DNA from: Solen grandis
Lineage: Eukaryota > Mollusca > Bivalvia > Adapedonta > Solenidae
Length of the DNA: 64,000 bases
Direction: 5' to 3'
NCBI GenBank assembly: GCA_021229015.1
Contig: CM037783.1
Location: 54,646,650-54,710,649 of the forward strand
Position 1 is the first letter of the stretch, and each line of letters starts with the position of its first letter. Shown piece by piece: positions 13,301 to 23,783 of this stretch. The notes under the pieces were generated by a model. It had not been told where the DNA came from and did not search any database. It worked only from the letters and a program-made list of their open reading frames with translations. A program made the translations under genes and the position numbers.

Positions 13301-16300
13301 ATTGGTTCTATATTAAAGAAGTGAAATTGCATAAAGTGGTTATTTAATACAATATATAAATTCATTATTGAAGACGGAAAATATATACATTGTAATTTTT
13401 TGCAGTTGTTGGTAATTAATTTCCTTAGTGTCCTATATGAGACAAACGGATCCATCAACCTCCAACAATCAGTTTTAAGTCACTATAAACTGTTCGGAGT
13501 CAAAGGTGTATTTTTGTGTGATTTTTCACTCCGTTGTCTAAAATATTTTTATCTTAATGGAAGCAAGCACGTTTTTCCCAAAAAAAGAAATGTAATCCAT
13601 CAACTTACAACCAGTTAACTGTTCCAAGTCAAGGGTGTATTTTGTGTGGTTTTTGACTCCAATTTATCTGTACTTGAAATTGTTTTGGCTGCTTTTTCCA
13701 GATTAACAACTGTTACTGATTTAACCTTTTCCTTCATATAGACTCATATTGACACTCTCAAAAGGAACCACATAAAATAGTCACAGTTAAACATTCCTTG
13801 TTACAGATAACAATTGTTTCATTTTAAAATGCAGATGTACTCTGGTGAGCATATATGGCCCTTGGGCCTCTTGTCTATAGTCTGACAAATCAATATATGC
13901 TCACCAATCAAGTTTTGAGGGAGGGGGTCTGTAAAGCAATCACCTTTCCCTCATCCTATTTCTTCACAATCCTGCTTCCTGTCACAAATTTTCAGATCTT
14001 TGATATCACAGGCATGTTTCAAGTTGACAAAGTCTTGAAATGATTCAAATATCATTGATGGGGCTTTAAACCAAGTTCAGAAATGAAAGCAAACAATCTT
14101 AGGTAGCACCAGATACCAGGGTGTCCGGATGGAGTAGAGGTCATTTTACTGAATTTTCGCTTGTGTTTATATTTGTCAGTCTGACTGCTTTTGGAAGGGT
14201 TGGGTTCTTTCATAGTATCCCAGTTTCCTTCCACATCAAGGACCATGTAAATGTATACATCAATACAAATAAGATATGTTTCAACAGTAATATCCATTTC
14301 TGTCCCAAGTAATGTAAAACAAATCAAATTAACTTTTTCTTTGCCAAATATTTGAAGATTTCCCTTGGTTTTAGAGACAGTAATGTAATTATATGCTGGA
14401 AAGCCCAGCTGTTGATGATTATGAGTGTTTTATTACTTTTTTTGCAGTTTATAACAAGATCAGCACATATGATTACATTGTTGCTCAGAGAGAGAAAGAA
14501 CATGAGAAGGAGATAGATGAAGATGTGGAAAGTTTGGGAAGTAACCGGCGCAGTAAGAGGGTAAGTCCAGTCTTCTCTTATTCTGAGCTGAGGCTATCTT
14601 TCATTGTCAGCTTTATAAACATTTAAATAGCAAACTACTTCTGCAAATATTGATTGTTTGGGGGGAAATGAAAGTCATGAAATAAATTTGATGAACTCTT
14701 ATCCCCATGGAACAAGTTTTGGTGGAACTATAGGAATCCTTTGTCTGTTCCATCCTGGACTATGGTTGGCGTATAAATAAGTGCCAGTGATGGCTTAATT
14801 ATGTTCCTTACTAAAAGTTTGTTTTTTCTTATTTGTATTTATAACCTCCTTTATGTAAATGTCCCATCCTATTTTATAAAACATTCAATATCTATTCTTA
14901 AATTGATATTTGAAGATGTTGCAGTGGGGTATTCATCAGTTTCAGTGATGGCTCTAGTTTGTGTGATGGTAGAATGGATTCAAGGACTGGAGTATGAATC
15001 ACTTTCAATAACAATAGCTTCTAATCACGTTATATGTTTCTGCTTTAAACTGATGATGAAGCAGATCTGTATATCCTGACTGTTTCAGAATCGTGTGATG
15101 CCATCAGAAGAAAAACATTCCAAGGACATGGAAATCTCGGTGATAGCAGGCAAAAACAATCTTTTGTAAGTTGGCATCTTCATTTTGTATTGTGCCTCAA
15201 ATGGAAACATTCCTCAGGTTTCTGCAGGAGAAATTGTCTTTTTTAAAAGTGGTTTACAAAAGTTTCTTTAATCTTCAGAGATGTGCATGTTACACAATGT
15301 TGGATCATAGAGAAGCCAGGCCAGATTAAAGGCAGATTTCAGTTTTAACAAGATTCACTGTGATTCCTTCTCCACCTCATTTGTATTGATGAGTGATGAG
15401 GAGGATAAAATCTAATCAACTTGTGAGTTATTTGCTGGTTGGTACGATATGCTGAGATTTTCCTCAGCTCAATTGATTAAGTTTTGGAACTCCCTTAAAC
15501 ATGTATATTGTTCTAAAAAATGAGAAAGTGGGCATCTCAGCAACAATATTGTATGAACAAACAGAGGAGGCCCTGATCCTTCTAAGAGCTGTCTGATCTG
15601 GGTCTGCTCTGTGTCAAAATAAGTCTATATGAGGTGAAGTGTTAATCAAGTTTACACATTGATAATTTTGGAAATAGAAATAAAATGTTTCCTTCAGAAT
15701 CCACAGAGAACACAAAAGTTAACAAATGTAAGAAAAATTACTGTGAGACAAAACAATTTGGGCCATCAAGTTTCTTTAAATGTAACAAATGAGGGGTTGG
15801 CATGTGTGACTTGAATAGATTTCCTGAATAGATCTGTGTTTTACACCCAGGATTCAAAATGAATTTATAAAATCATAGTTACAACATGTATGTATTCCCT
15901 TTTACATATTAAGAAATAAATAAATAAATGAATCTATTATTTATGGATAAAGTAACATTTCACTTTGAAAATGTGTACTTCTTGAGTCTGTGACAGAATC
16001 AGATTTGGTGCCTAGTGGACATGACCTATCATGGTGATAATCACATATTCTTAAAAAATTAATCTTGCTAACCTATAAAATAAAGAATGATACATTTAAG
16101 TCATTTAACCATTTCCCTCATATAGACTCATTTTGACACACTCAGTAGGTACCACATAAAGCCTGATCTGCAGAAAACCACAGTTAAACCTTACCAAATT
16201 TAATTATAAAGTCCTCATTTCCAGACCACTGAGGAGCAGCGAACAGCATAAAACCTGATCAGCCTGCGAGTTACTCGCAGGCTGATCTGGTTTTATGTTG

Positions 16301-17849
16301 TTCGCATAGGTCTTTTCATGGTTTCCTCTATTAGGGAAAGGGTTAAGTTAGCATCAGCATCAGTAGTGTCCTAGCATGGAGACATGAGTCCTTCCAGGAC
16401 AGCTGTGGATAGGATTTTTGGTCTTTTCTGTTGAAATCCAGAGGGTTTGTTTTTTTTCTGCGAATATGCAAATAGGCTTGGTTTATCTAAAAAGAAATAC
16501 AGCCTCTGACGCACGATGTCTGAAAACATAGCCAACTGTCAGAAACTGGAGGACCTAGAAATGGGAAAAAAGCTGTTGTCTGTCATATATTCAAATCTTA
16601 TAATGAATGCAAATGACTGGAATGGAAATCTGGGAGAACTTGGGTATGACAGGACTTAGTTTGAGGGGATAAAGAATCCTTCACCACTCTATAGTAATCA
16701 ATAAGGCTTGCTTCCTTGGAAAACACTTTGCCTGGTATGGAATGTTCATTGGTGTTGTTACAGACACCTCCTCTTGTTTGTAGTACCTTGTAGTGCCATC
16801 AGTTTTATCGACTGGAAATAAATTAATGTTGCTTTTGCTGATTCTCTTTTTATTGCATAGGCATTTCTTCCATTGTCAGAATAATGGCTTCCTTCTTTTT
16901 GTATAGGAGATTCTTTCATTTTCTGAACTTTAGAACATGTTGGGTTTTGATTGAATTGGGTGGAATACACAAGTTTTATTTGGGATTTTACATTAACTTC
17001 AGTTTTCTGAATTATCGTATGTTGAAGTTTTGCTCCCCTGTGATAAGAAAATGGATGCAGACTTTCACTTTTTCTTAATTTCAATATTGACATATTCTTG
17101 CATTTTGAATATTTATGAAATTATTTTTATGAATCTTTTGTAAATAATACTGAATATTTAGCATGAAAAAAAGTTTTTGTTTACATAAGGATTACATTTT
17201 CATTTCATTTTAAAGGAAGAGAATTTTTTTTTCACTACATTTGTATATCTTTTCAGAGAAAAAAAAAAGTAGACACATGTGATCTAAAAAGTGATAACGG
17301 TTACCTTTTTAGGTTCATGTTATTCTGGTATGTGAAAATAATTTTAAATTTGAGTCTGGAAATGTTTAGGACCAGGTTATTTATTTAAATTCTAGCTGAT
17401 TTCAGATATAATGGTTTCATTCTATCATCTGCAAGCTGGAGTGATGTTTCACCAGTTGCCATGCTTGATGAATTACTAGTCAATTGTGTTGGACAGGGTG
17501 TGAAAACTTTTAGCAGTTCCAATACGTTACCTCATTGTATCAGTACAGATCTATAAAATTATGTTAAGTACTATATTGAGAGAGAGAATTTTATGATAAA
17601 AATGACTTTACAGCAGCAACAACTGTTGTTTTATTTTATTTCTCGAGAATTCTTCTGAAAATTTGGTTTTTATCTTGGCATCTGTTAAAGGATTCAAGAT
17701 ATTGATGCCATAAAATGTTTTAGTTCTTTTAATGGTTAAACATATTGTTTAGTGAGTTGGGAAGAGGAAAAATTTTTTAATTAATTTAAAGAAAAATAAA
17801 ACATATTTAAAATGATTTGTGGTTTCCTTATGGAATTATTTAAATGCTT

Positions 17850-17891
<42 letters not shown>

Positions 17892-20800
17892 TGTGCATGT
17901 AGTTCACTAGTGCTCTGTTTAATACTTTAATATGGTATTTCAATGATGGAAATTAACTTATATTTTATTTTTGTTGCTACTTCAAGTGAAGGGTTGAAGG
18001 AGTAAAACTTAGTGAATTTTCAGTCTTATTTCATGTTTCCTAAAAACGAAAGGTGAGAGTCTGTAAAATGAATCCAATAATTTGACTAAGATCTGTATTA
18101 GTACAACAAAAGTATGGATATGAAAGTGTTTCTTGAATTTAAATATAATATTTAGAGCCCATTGTTTTTTTTAATTCCCAACAGTTCCTGGATTGGACCA
18201 GTACTTTGTAGGGATGAGTAGAGATACTCAGTATCATTCTAACATTTTTGTCAATAAAGGAACTTATCGTTGTTTTAAAATTTTTGTACAATAAATTATT
18301 GGACAGTGTACTGTCCAATAACAGAATCTACTGGATAGTCATGTTACAAATTAGTTCATTGATTAAGAATATTGACTATAGAATGTCTGTAAATGTTTAC
18401 AGATCCTCTGCATTTGAATCAAAGGACTACAGGAAAGTCATGGAGGAGGCAGAGAAAGAACATAGGACCGAGGGAGAAACCCCTCCCCCCTCAACTACGC
18501 CCCTCCATAAACTAGAGGCCAACAACAATAACAACAGTAAATCAGTAGGTGGACTTTACCATCAGTCTCTCTCTTCTCTATCTATCTTTAAATCTCTCCA
18601 GTATTTTATATGTTTGCAGTATTGGAATCACACATGCATATCCTGTCACGTCTCTCCACGTTCCCCTGTCAACTCCAGTTTCTCACATTTCATTGAAACG
18701 TCAACCTTAAGAGTGTAGGGGGATGGAGGTGGGGGAGTTATTCAAGGTCACCACTTTTGAAATAGATACATATAACTGACACTGTTAGATGTAAGGGAGA
18801 TTGTGAGACTTTAAATCACCCTCGGTGATAGCTCTAGTTTCATCCTGTGCCTTTGTATGCCCTGATTATATGCTATGTACACTTTCAAAACTGCCTCCCT
18901 TATTTACATCAATATATCTGGCTTCATTTGCACAAGCTCTAGAGCTATCACTTATCCATGCCCTCAGACCATGTAGATCCATTACCATACACTTCTTTGT
19001 TTTTGATACATGTGAAAAAAAAATACTGGTCATACCTTTGATCCCAAATCATTTTTTGGATGGGATGTTCAGTGAAAAATTTCGTCCTTTAAATTGATGA
19101 TGTCTTGGAGAGTGTTATCAAGTGTCCTTTCAGGTTGATCTTTTTTTTCCCATCTGCTATAACTTCTATGTGATTCTTTGGATTGCTTCAACACTTGGAC
19201 AGTTGCTTAAGTGGATGGACCTCTTCATTATGCAGTTGACATTGACCTTGACTTTTGACTTACTTTTGAAAAACAAAAAACAAAAAATATCTGTTATACC
19301 ATCCGGTCTTGTTATCATGTAATTACAACGTGGTACAATATAGTATGGTTTGATACTTAAGGTCTGAACCTGAAATCAGAATATTCTTACACAAGTATTT
19401 TATCTTTTTGTCACCCAGATAGTCCAATCTTGAAATATTTCTCTGTAATCCAGCCTTGTACTGCTTACCATCAGCCAATCTTTTGTCCTACCATAAAACT
19501 GTGTGTACTCTCACTTTGTACTCGAGTATTCTTTGGACTAACACACATTTCATCAGTGATATGTAACAGCTTGTGTAACCTCACTTTGTCCATCAGTGCT
19601 GTGTGTCATACAAGTCCTTAATCAATTAGCAGTCTCTGTTTCCAAAGCATAATAAACCTTGGTGCCAATTCTACCACCTTTTATAATACTTCGCTTAATT
19701 TACACATAAACATGTGCCTGGATAGGGTAGAGGTAACACGCCTCGCTTCTCACCAATGCATCATGCGTTGATACCTGGTCATGTACATGAGAGGATGTAG
19801 TGGTAGCCCGTCCAGACATGTAGGTTTCTCTGGGTTCTCCGGTTTCCTCCCACAATTATGACAACATACACTGCCACCAGAGTCATCAGAAGTGATTAAT
19901 ATAAGTGTGATAGCTTCTTTCATAATCGATGTAAGACAAAGTGAAAACTTTGAAACATGTACAGGTATTTTGCAATTTTTTTTTTGGTGTGTCCATATAT
20001 TGTCAGTTAGATAAGGAAAACAAGATTGGCGGAATGTTGTCCTACCATATTTAAGTTTTTAACCCTTTCCCTCATATAGACTCATTTTGACGCACTCAAT
20101 AGGTACCACATAAAGCCTGATCTGCAGAAAACCACAGTTAAACCTTAACAAATTTAATTATAAAGTCCTCATTTCCAGACCACTGAGGAGCAGCGAACAA
20201 CATAAAACCTGATCAGCCTGCAAGTTACTCGCAGGCTGATCTGGTTTTATGTTGTTCGCATAGGTCTTTTCATGGTTTCCTCTATGAGGGAAAGGGTTAA
20301 AGAATAAAATTGATGGTGGAAATTTTTTATGCCTATATATATCTTTGATACTTTGTAGAACTACAAAAATTTTTCTCCCTGTTAGACTTTGTAAGAGTTT
20401 GTAAAATTCTATAAAGTTGAGTAACTATGTTCCAAACGAAAAATATTGTTATCTTATTTATAATCATTAGTAATTATTGAAATATAGTTTCTATAATGTT
20501 CATTTTTTTGTTCTGAAAGCATGAGAAAAATGAGCAGACGACAGTGAAAAAGTTACGCAAGAAGAAAAAGAGGAAAGGCACCAGTGGTAATGATTCTTCA
20601 AGTGAAATTTCTGGAGGTAAATAGAGAGCATTGATTGTTGCACAGCGAAAACCTTAAGTCTGGTCAGGAGGGAAATTTCCCAGTCATTCCTGTATATTTG
20701 GCTTGAATAAACAAATAGCACAAACAGTGTTAATGATGCGGCTTCAATATGTCCGTCATATTCAGCAGTGTTAAGCAATCCAATTATAGCGTGTGTTAAG

Positions 20801-21020
20801 GAAGGTCTCCCTGTGTTGCTTCACAGCTTGTTGTAGTCTAGGTGTCTTTCATGAATGTTTGTCTATAGACATTTAATTAGCCTGTTTTTGCTTAATATGT
20901 AACCATAGCAACTAATCTATGTACATTATTATACACTTCTTTTCTATTTCTGACACTGCTTTTACTTCTTTAAAGCTTTATGTAGGTGTTTTCAAAGAAG
21001 ATTGAAAATTGTATAGATGG

Positions 21021-21051
<31 letters not shown>

Positions 21052-21881
21052 AAAGAATATTGAAGCTAATTTTATCATATCTGTGTTGTCAAGAAATTAT
21101 GAATGAGTAGTATCTTAAACATAATACTTATGAGTGTATTTTGATTAATCATTTTCCATCAACAGAAAAAAAAAATGCAGCTTATTATCATTTCAATGTT
21201 ACATCTTAACTAAAATAGAAATGTTGATTTTGAATCTTCTAACATGATTTGCATTACTACCCAGGCATCCCCAAGCCCTACCAGAACAAAGGCTATACGA
21301 TCTCCAAAGTAGACATCCCTCCGCTGGCAAATCCTGTTCGGATCATGCCCCCGCCTGTAGTGACACCACGTGGTTCTGGTTCAGCATTTTCATATCACTC
21401 GGACTCGGCTGACTCTCTGAAAGAAGTGCCAACAGACAAATCTGTGAGCATGAGCACAGACCTAAAATATGACACAGTGGATGATGTGAAAAAGAAAAAA
21501 TCCAAACGGAAATCCAGGTCAAAAAAAAGAAAAGAAAGGGGACCAGAATCTCAGAGTGAGGATGAGCTGAACAGTACTACAATGTTCACCCTCAATGATA
21601 GTGCTAAACTTAAATCCGACGGCAGCCTGGATTATACCAATGGTTTCCGCACACTTCCGCTGACACCGAAAAATCTCAGAAAAATGCGGGATCCAAGTGA
21701 AGAAGATGTTCCACCACTTGACCTCGGTGGACTTACAGGAAGTACGGACAGCATCTCATTTCAGCCATTTTCTGCAACATTCCGATCCACAGATACTGTC
21801 AGAACTGACCGTCTACTTCCTGCATTGAGAGAGGAGAAAATGAAATCTACTCTCAAACCTGTTATTGACACTGAAGTGTGA
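7228..21881 (+). CDS. ZDHHC1: ZDHHC1/11-like palmitoyltransferase, 3' part (8 exons)
   Basis: DHHC enzymes transfer palmitate from CoA to protein cysteines at Golgi, ER or endosomal membranes, using the DHHC cysteine as acyl intermediate. Exons 7228-7329, 9969-10093, 10441-10599, 14448-14560, 15089-15165, 18403-18544, 20520-20616 and 21265-21881 join in phase into 476 codons plus TGA. Counting from the first visible residue: HCSVCNKC at 6-13, DHHC at 18-21, a membrane segment at about 35-60, a luminal loop, a second membrane segment at about 100-128, then STYD (134-137) where the family has TTxE. The [14 protein letters not shown] stretch resembles vertebrate ZDHHC1/ZDHHC11 as I remember them. 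The tail has two Lys/Arg-rich clusters, Ser/acidic segments and a C-terminal DTEV. The first intron phase requires an upstream exon with the first Cys pair of the zinc domain; none is visible in 1-7227. The family is certain; ZDHHC1 versus ZDHHC11 is not. Confidence 0.88.
7715..7945 (+). mobile_element. TTAA MITE, family B
   Basis: The ends are TTAACCCTTTACCTCAT and a GGGTTAA right end, with TTAA on both sides. The core contains GAGCTGTCTGATCTGG, shared with the copies at 15540 and 23568. The termini resemble family A but the interior does not match it. Confidence 0.7.
8861..8965 (+). mobile_element. TTAA MITE, left-end fragment
   Basis: It starts TTAACCCTTAGCTCACAC and includes a GAGCTGTCCAATCAGG segment similar to family B. 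No right end is visible. Confidence 0.5.
9884..9945 (+). repeat. terminus of a dispersed repeat (GATAGCTCTAGTT end)
   Basis: The segment TATTAATCAC then TTCAGTGATAGCTCTAG is shared with 58690-58750, in part with 14917-14960 and 18809-18840, and in inverted form with 41005-41038. The full extent of the family is not resolved. Confidence 0.6.
9969..10093 (+). CDS. ZDHHC1: ZDHHC exon: third transmembrane segment
   Basis: The acceptor is TTTCTACAG and the donor GTAAGG. It encodes [20 protein letters not shown] followed by a polar loop ending near LQPYR. The strongly hydrophobic run fits the membrane segment that follows the cysteine-rich domain. The exon ends in phase 1. Confidence 0.93.
10441..10599 (+). 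CDS. ZDHHC1: ZDHHC exon: luminal loop and fourth transmembrane segment
   Basis: The acceptor is CTATTGTAG and the donor GTAAGT. It encodes [20 protein letters not shown] and then a hydrophobic helix from GWLALLG to FHLYL. It ends in phase 1. A repeat begins only about 20 bases after the donor. Confidence 0.93.
11913..13228 (+). mobile_element. GCTCGACTATTC element with internal tandem repeats
   Basis: The inverted ends are GCTCGACTATTCGAA and, near 13190, TTGAATAGTCGAGC. The interior has about seven imperfect units of roughly 175 bases, each with a TTGGTTAAAGTTTTGCATGC-type core and a TGGCCCCTTTTTAAC stretch. An inverted shorter copy lies at 32622-33246. No transposase frame is present. Confidence 0.75.
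13721..13805 (+). mobile_element. hairpin MITE, family A, left-end fragment
   Basis: It starts TTAACCTTTTCCTTCATA and continues through family A sequence to the GTTAAACATTCC region. The palindrome and right end are missing. Confidence 0.65.
14448..14560 (+). CDS. ZDHHC1: ZDHHC exon: TTxE-like region and start of cytosolic tail
   Basis: The acceptor is TTTTTGCAG and the donor GTAAGT. It encodes [17 protein letters not shown], the juxtamembrane stretch containing the TTxE counterpart (here STYD), then a charged segment ending in SNRRSKR. It ends in phase 0. Confidence 0.92.
14917..14960 (+). repeat. repeat terminus, GATGGCTCTAGTT variant
   Basis: It reads GGGGTATTCATCAGTTTCAG then TGATGGCTCTAGTT, a variant of the terminus at 9884. 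Confidence 0.45.
15089..15165 (+). CDS. ZDHHC1: ZDHHC exon: cytosolic tail
   Basis: The acceptor is CTGTTTCAG and the donor GTAAGT. It encodes [16 protein letters not shown] to GKNNL and ends in phase 2. The call rests on splice sites and frame continuity, because this part of the family is poorly conserved. Confidence 0.8.
15540..15645 (+). mobile_element. TTAA MITE, family B, right half
   Basis: It shares AACAAACAGAGGAG, GAGCTGTCTGATCTGGG and a right terminus ending in TTAA with the copy at 7715. Confidence 0.6.
16105..16346 (+). mobile_element. hairpin MITE, family A, full copy
   Basis: TTAA-flanked, with the standard family ends and intact central palindrome (about 16238-16304). Confidence 0.85.
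17855..17889. repeat. (TA)n microsatellite
   Basis: About 17 perfect TA units. Confidence 0.95.
18180..18212 (-). repeat. SINE-like fragment (TACTGGTCCAA motif)
   Basis: Read on the minus strand it contains AGTACTGGTCCAATCCAGGA. The same motif occurs near 41740, 45960 and 8130 (plus strand) and near 1303 (minus strand). Confidence 0.45.
18403..18544 (+). CDS. ZDHHC1: ZDHHC exon: cytosolic tail with Pro- and Asn-rich runs
   Basis: The acceptor is TGTTTACAG. The segment [20 protein letters not shown] is followed by Pro/Thr- and Asn-rich runs. Two donors are possible: GTAAAT after 18536 and GTAGGT after 18544. Only the second keeps the next exon open; the first runs into TGA. Confidence 0.8.
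18809..18840 (+). repeat. repeat terminus, GATAGCTCTAGTT end
   Basis: It reads AATCACCCTCGGTGATAGCT then CTAGTT, matching the terminus at 9884. Confidence 0.45.
19722..19872 (+). mobile_element. tRNA-derived SINE-like element
   Basis: A tRNA-like head (GGGTAGAGGTAACACGCCTC, then GTTGATACCTGGTC) is followed by GTTCTCCGGTTTCCTCCCAC, a segment I associate with widespread invertebrate SINEs. Family assignment needs a library search. Confidence 0.55.
20059..20300 (+). mobile_element. hairpin MITE, family A, full copy
   Basis: TTAA-flanked, with both termini and the palindrome present. Confidence 0.85.
20520..20616 (+). CDS. ZDHHC1: ZDHHC exon: polybasic cluster
   Basis: The acceptor is TCTGAAAG. 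It encodes [20 protein letters not shown] and then Ser/acidic residues. Two donors in the same phase are available, after 20586 (GTAATG) and after 20616 (GTAAAT). The longer form adds ten residues of the type NDSSSEIS. The basic run could be a nuclear localisation signal or a lipid-binding patch. Confidence 0.75.
21020..21050. repeat. (GAT)n microsatellite
   Basis: About ten GAT units, within the last ZDHHC intron (20617-21264). That intron is otherwise featureless. Confidence 0.9.
21265..21881 (+). CDS. ZDHHC1: ZDHHC terminal exon with C-terminal DTEV
   Basis: The acceptor is ACTACCCAG. The exon encodes about 205 residues starting [20 protein letters not shown]. It contains a second Lys/Arg-rich cluster, an acidic serine segment ([10 protein letters not shown]), a TPKNLRK stretch, and ends LKPVIDTEV before TGA. 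It is the longest open frame in the gene. The last four residues fit a class I PDZ ligand. Confidence 0.9.
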
Positions 21882-22332
21882 TCTCATGTTTCTTTTTCTG
21901 TTGACTTTTTTATCCAATAACTTAAAAATTCAGTTTTTATGGCAATTTAAATGAAAAGCTTTTGGTAGTGTTCCGCCTTTTTTTCTTTTTTTTCTTCCAG
22001 ATATATATATATATTATGTTCATTTTTGTGATATGAGCTTCAATGCACAGTTCTTCATAAAGTAAAGCATACATTTTATTGTTTATTAGAATAGACTTTG
22101 TCTGAGAGACACTTTTGTAGGACTACTAAGTATTAGAATTTAGCAAAACTTTTCTTGCCCGGTTAATGTATTTTATTTTTAGGAAGCTTTTTGAAAATTG
22201 TTTGAATGTCATAGACATTTAAGTTACAATCAGAACAAAGTCTTTATTTTCTGAGCCATATTTATATCAAATTGTTTTGTTGATGTTTATGTTGCTGAGG
22301 TTTGAGGGAAAAAAAAGGCCTATGACTTAAGA

Positions 22333-22338
22333 AATAAA
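22333..22338 (+). terminator. candidate polyadenylation signal of ZDHHC gene
   Basis: This is the first canonical AATAAA after the stop codon, about 450 bases downstream, followed by T-rich sequence. It would give a 3' UTR of roughly 470 bases. Weaker or later signals cannot be excluded. Confidence 0.5.
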
Positions 22339-23567
22339 TTTGTATATTTTTATATGTGTACATCATGTTTTTTCTTATGTTAATTGGTACTGACAAATTG
22401 TGTCAGATACTGATATTGAGTTATGTTTTGTTGATGGAAAGCCATTTCATTTAAGAGGAAACCTGACAAACATCTATTTGCGCACACATTTCAGAAAGCA
22501 ATGTTTAATGTTATGGGCCCCAGGACCTAATAACAAAAGTCTTGAACTCTTAAATAATCTATTATATAATTTACCTAAAAAAATGATTCAGGTATCCCAA
22601 TTATTTGTTATTATAGATCAGTAAGAAAGTTTCCAAGATATTACAACATCAATTCAAGATTTATTTTTTATTAAAGTTAATTCTTATGTAACTCACTCTT
22701 TCTGCTTTGGTGCTTGCTTCATTTAAAAATATGTGTCCTTTTATAACAAATGATCTTTCCCCAATCATCCATATTTTCAAATCTATTGAATCGTAACTAA
22801 TTGAAACTTTTTTGTTCTTTTTCAAGTTCACAGAATTTTTTCTTATTGATCCACTGGTGCAATTTTGGTCCATTTTTTTCTTTATCATTATTTGTTTCAT
22901 TTTTTTATAGACAACTCCTTTTCCTTTTTCTCATTTTTTTTTAAATATTTGATGAAAAGGTTATGCCAAAATGCTTTTTGTCTCAACTAAATGGAAATAT
23001 TTTTCAGAATTATTTTCATATTTTAGTCTGCAGCATCTCCTTATAGTCTAGGTGATACATTAAACATGGCACATTGTTTGAAGATATACAAAACATTGCA
23101 CATTGTGGGAATATAATTCATTTTATGACCATACTTTGATTTCTTATTGTTGTAATGGTGTCATTGATGTCAGTAAGTGTAATAGATCAGGGAACCAGTT
23201 CATCAAAATATTTAGGAGTGGTACCCATCCTGAATCTAGCATTGGCCTATTCCCTTATAATAACAGTTTCTTACAATAAAAGTTCCTTTGAATTAAAAGT
23301 AACAGTAATTGATGTAATCATGATGCTTAGGAATAGTTTATAAACTGAGAAGTAAGGGTTTATATTTGTCTCCATAACTCCTCATAATGCAAGACCAGAT
23401 AATTACAGTAAAACTGTGATTACTTGATGAATCGTTGGGAATAATGATATAATAATATAAGGTTTAGAAAATGGAGAATATTTTTCTCTTTACCAGCCTA
23501 TTTCTGTAGTGTAAAACAGTATTCTGCTGTGGAACTGGGGGCTTGGAAAAAAAATTCTCAGACCATC

Positions 23568-23783
23568 TTAACCCTGAACCTCATAAATATTCATATACAA
23601 ATATTTGACTCGATGAATACCTGTATTCATTTACTGAACTTTAATTGGTACATGATACAATGGATTTCTCTTTGCTGAGTAGATAGTGGAGAATTTGATA
23701 GCTCCTAAAGGGAGCTAGCTGTCTGATTTGGTTCAGTTGTGTTTGCCAATGCATCAAAGTGTCTCTATAAGATGAAGGGTTAA
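23568..23783 (+). mobile_element. TTAA MITE, family B
   Basis: TTAACCCTGAACCTCAT at the left and a GATGAAGGGTTAA right end, with AGCTGTCTGATTTGG inside. It is diverged from the copy at 7715. Confidence 0.6.

Larger units (their letters stand above)
10619..13872 (+). mobile_element. GCTCACC-type repeat interrupted by other elements
   Basis: The left end at 10619 (hairpin GCTCACCAGAGCAC / GTGCTCAGGGTGAGC) and tandem units with GGTTGCCATGGC continue to about 11850. The matching right end, CTCTGGTGAGC and GGGCCTCTTGTC, appears only near 13840-13872. Between them lie a foreign element (11913-13228), unassigned sequence and a MITE left end (13721-13805). Confidence 0.65.
10600..14447 (+). other. 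ZDHHC intron filled by nested repeats
   Basis: Nearly the whole left part of this intron is repeat: a GCTCACC-type element with a second element and a MITE fragment inside it. The last 500 bases before the acceptor show no recognised repeat. Confidence 0.75.
15166..18402 (+). other. ZDHHC intron
   Basis: AT-rich. It holds a family B MITE right half (15540-15645), a family A MITE (16105-16346), a (TA)n run (17855-17889) and a SINE-like fragment near 18180-18212. Nothing coding was seen. Confidence 0.75.
18545..20519 (+). other. ZDHHC intron
   Basis: It holds a repeat terminus (18809-18840), a SINE-like element (19722-19872) and a family A MITE (20059-20300). The rest is unassigned and non-coding. 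Confidence 0.7.

Noticed and set aside
22400..22624. 74-codon open frame after the ZDHHC stop
   Set aside because: It lies past the candidate polyadenylation signal, has no recognisable domain or splice context, and such frames are expected by chance.
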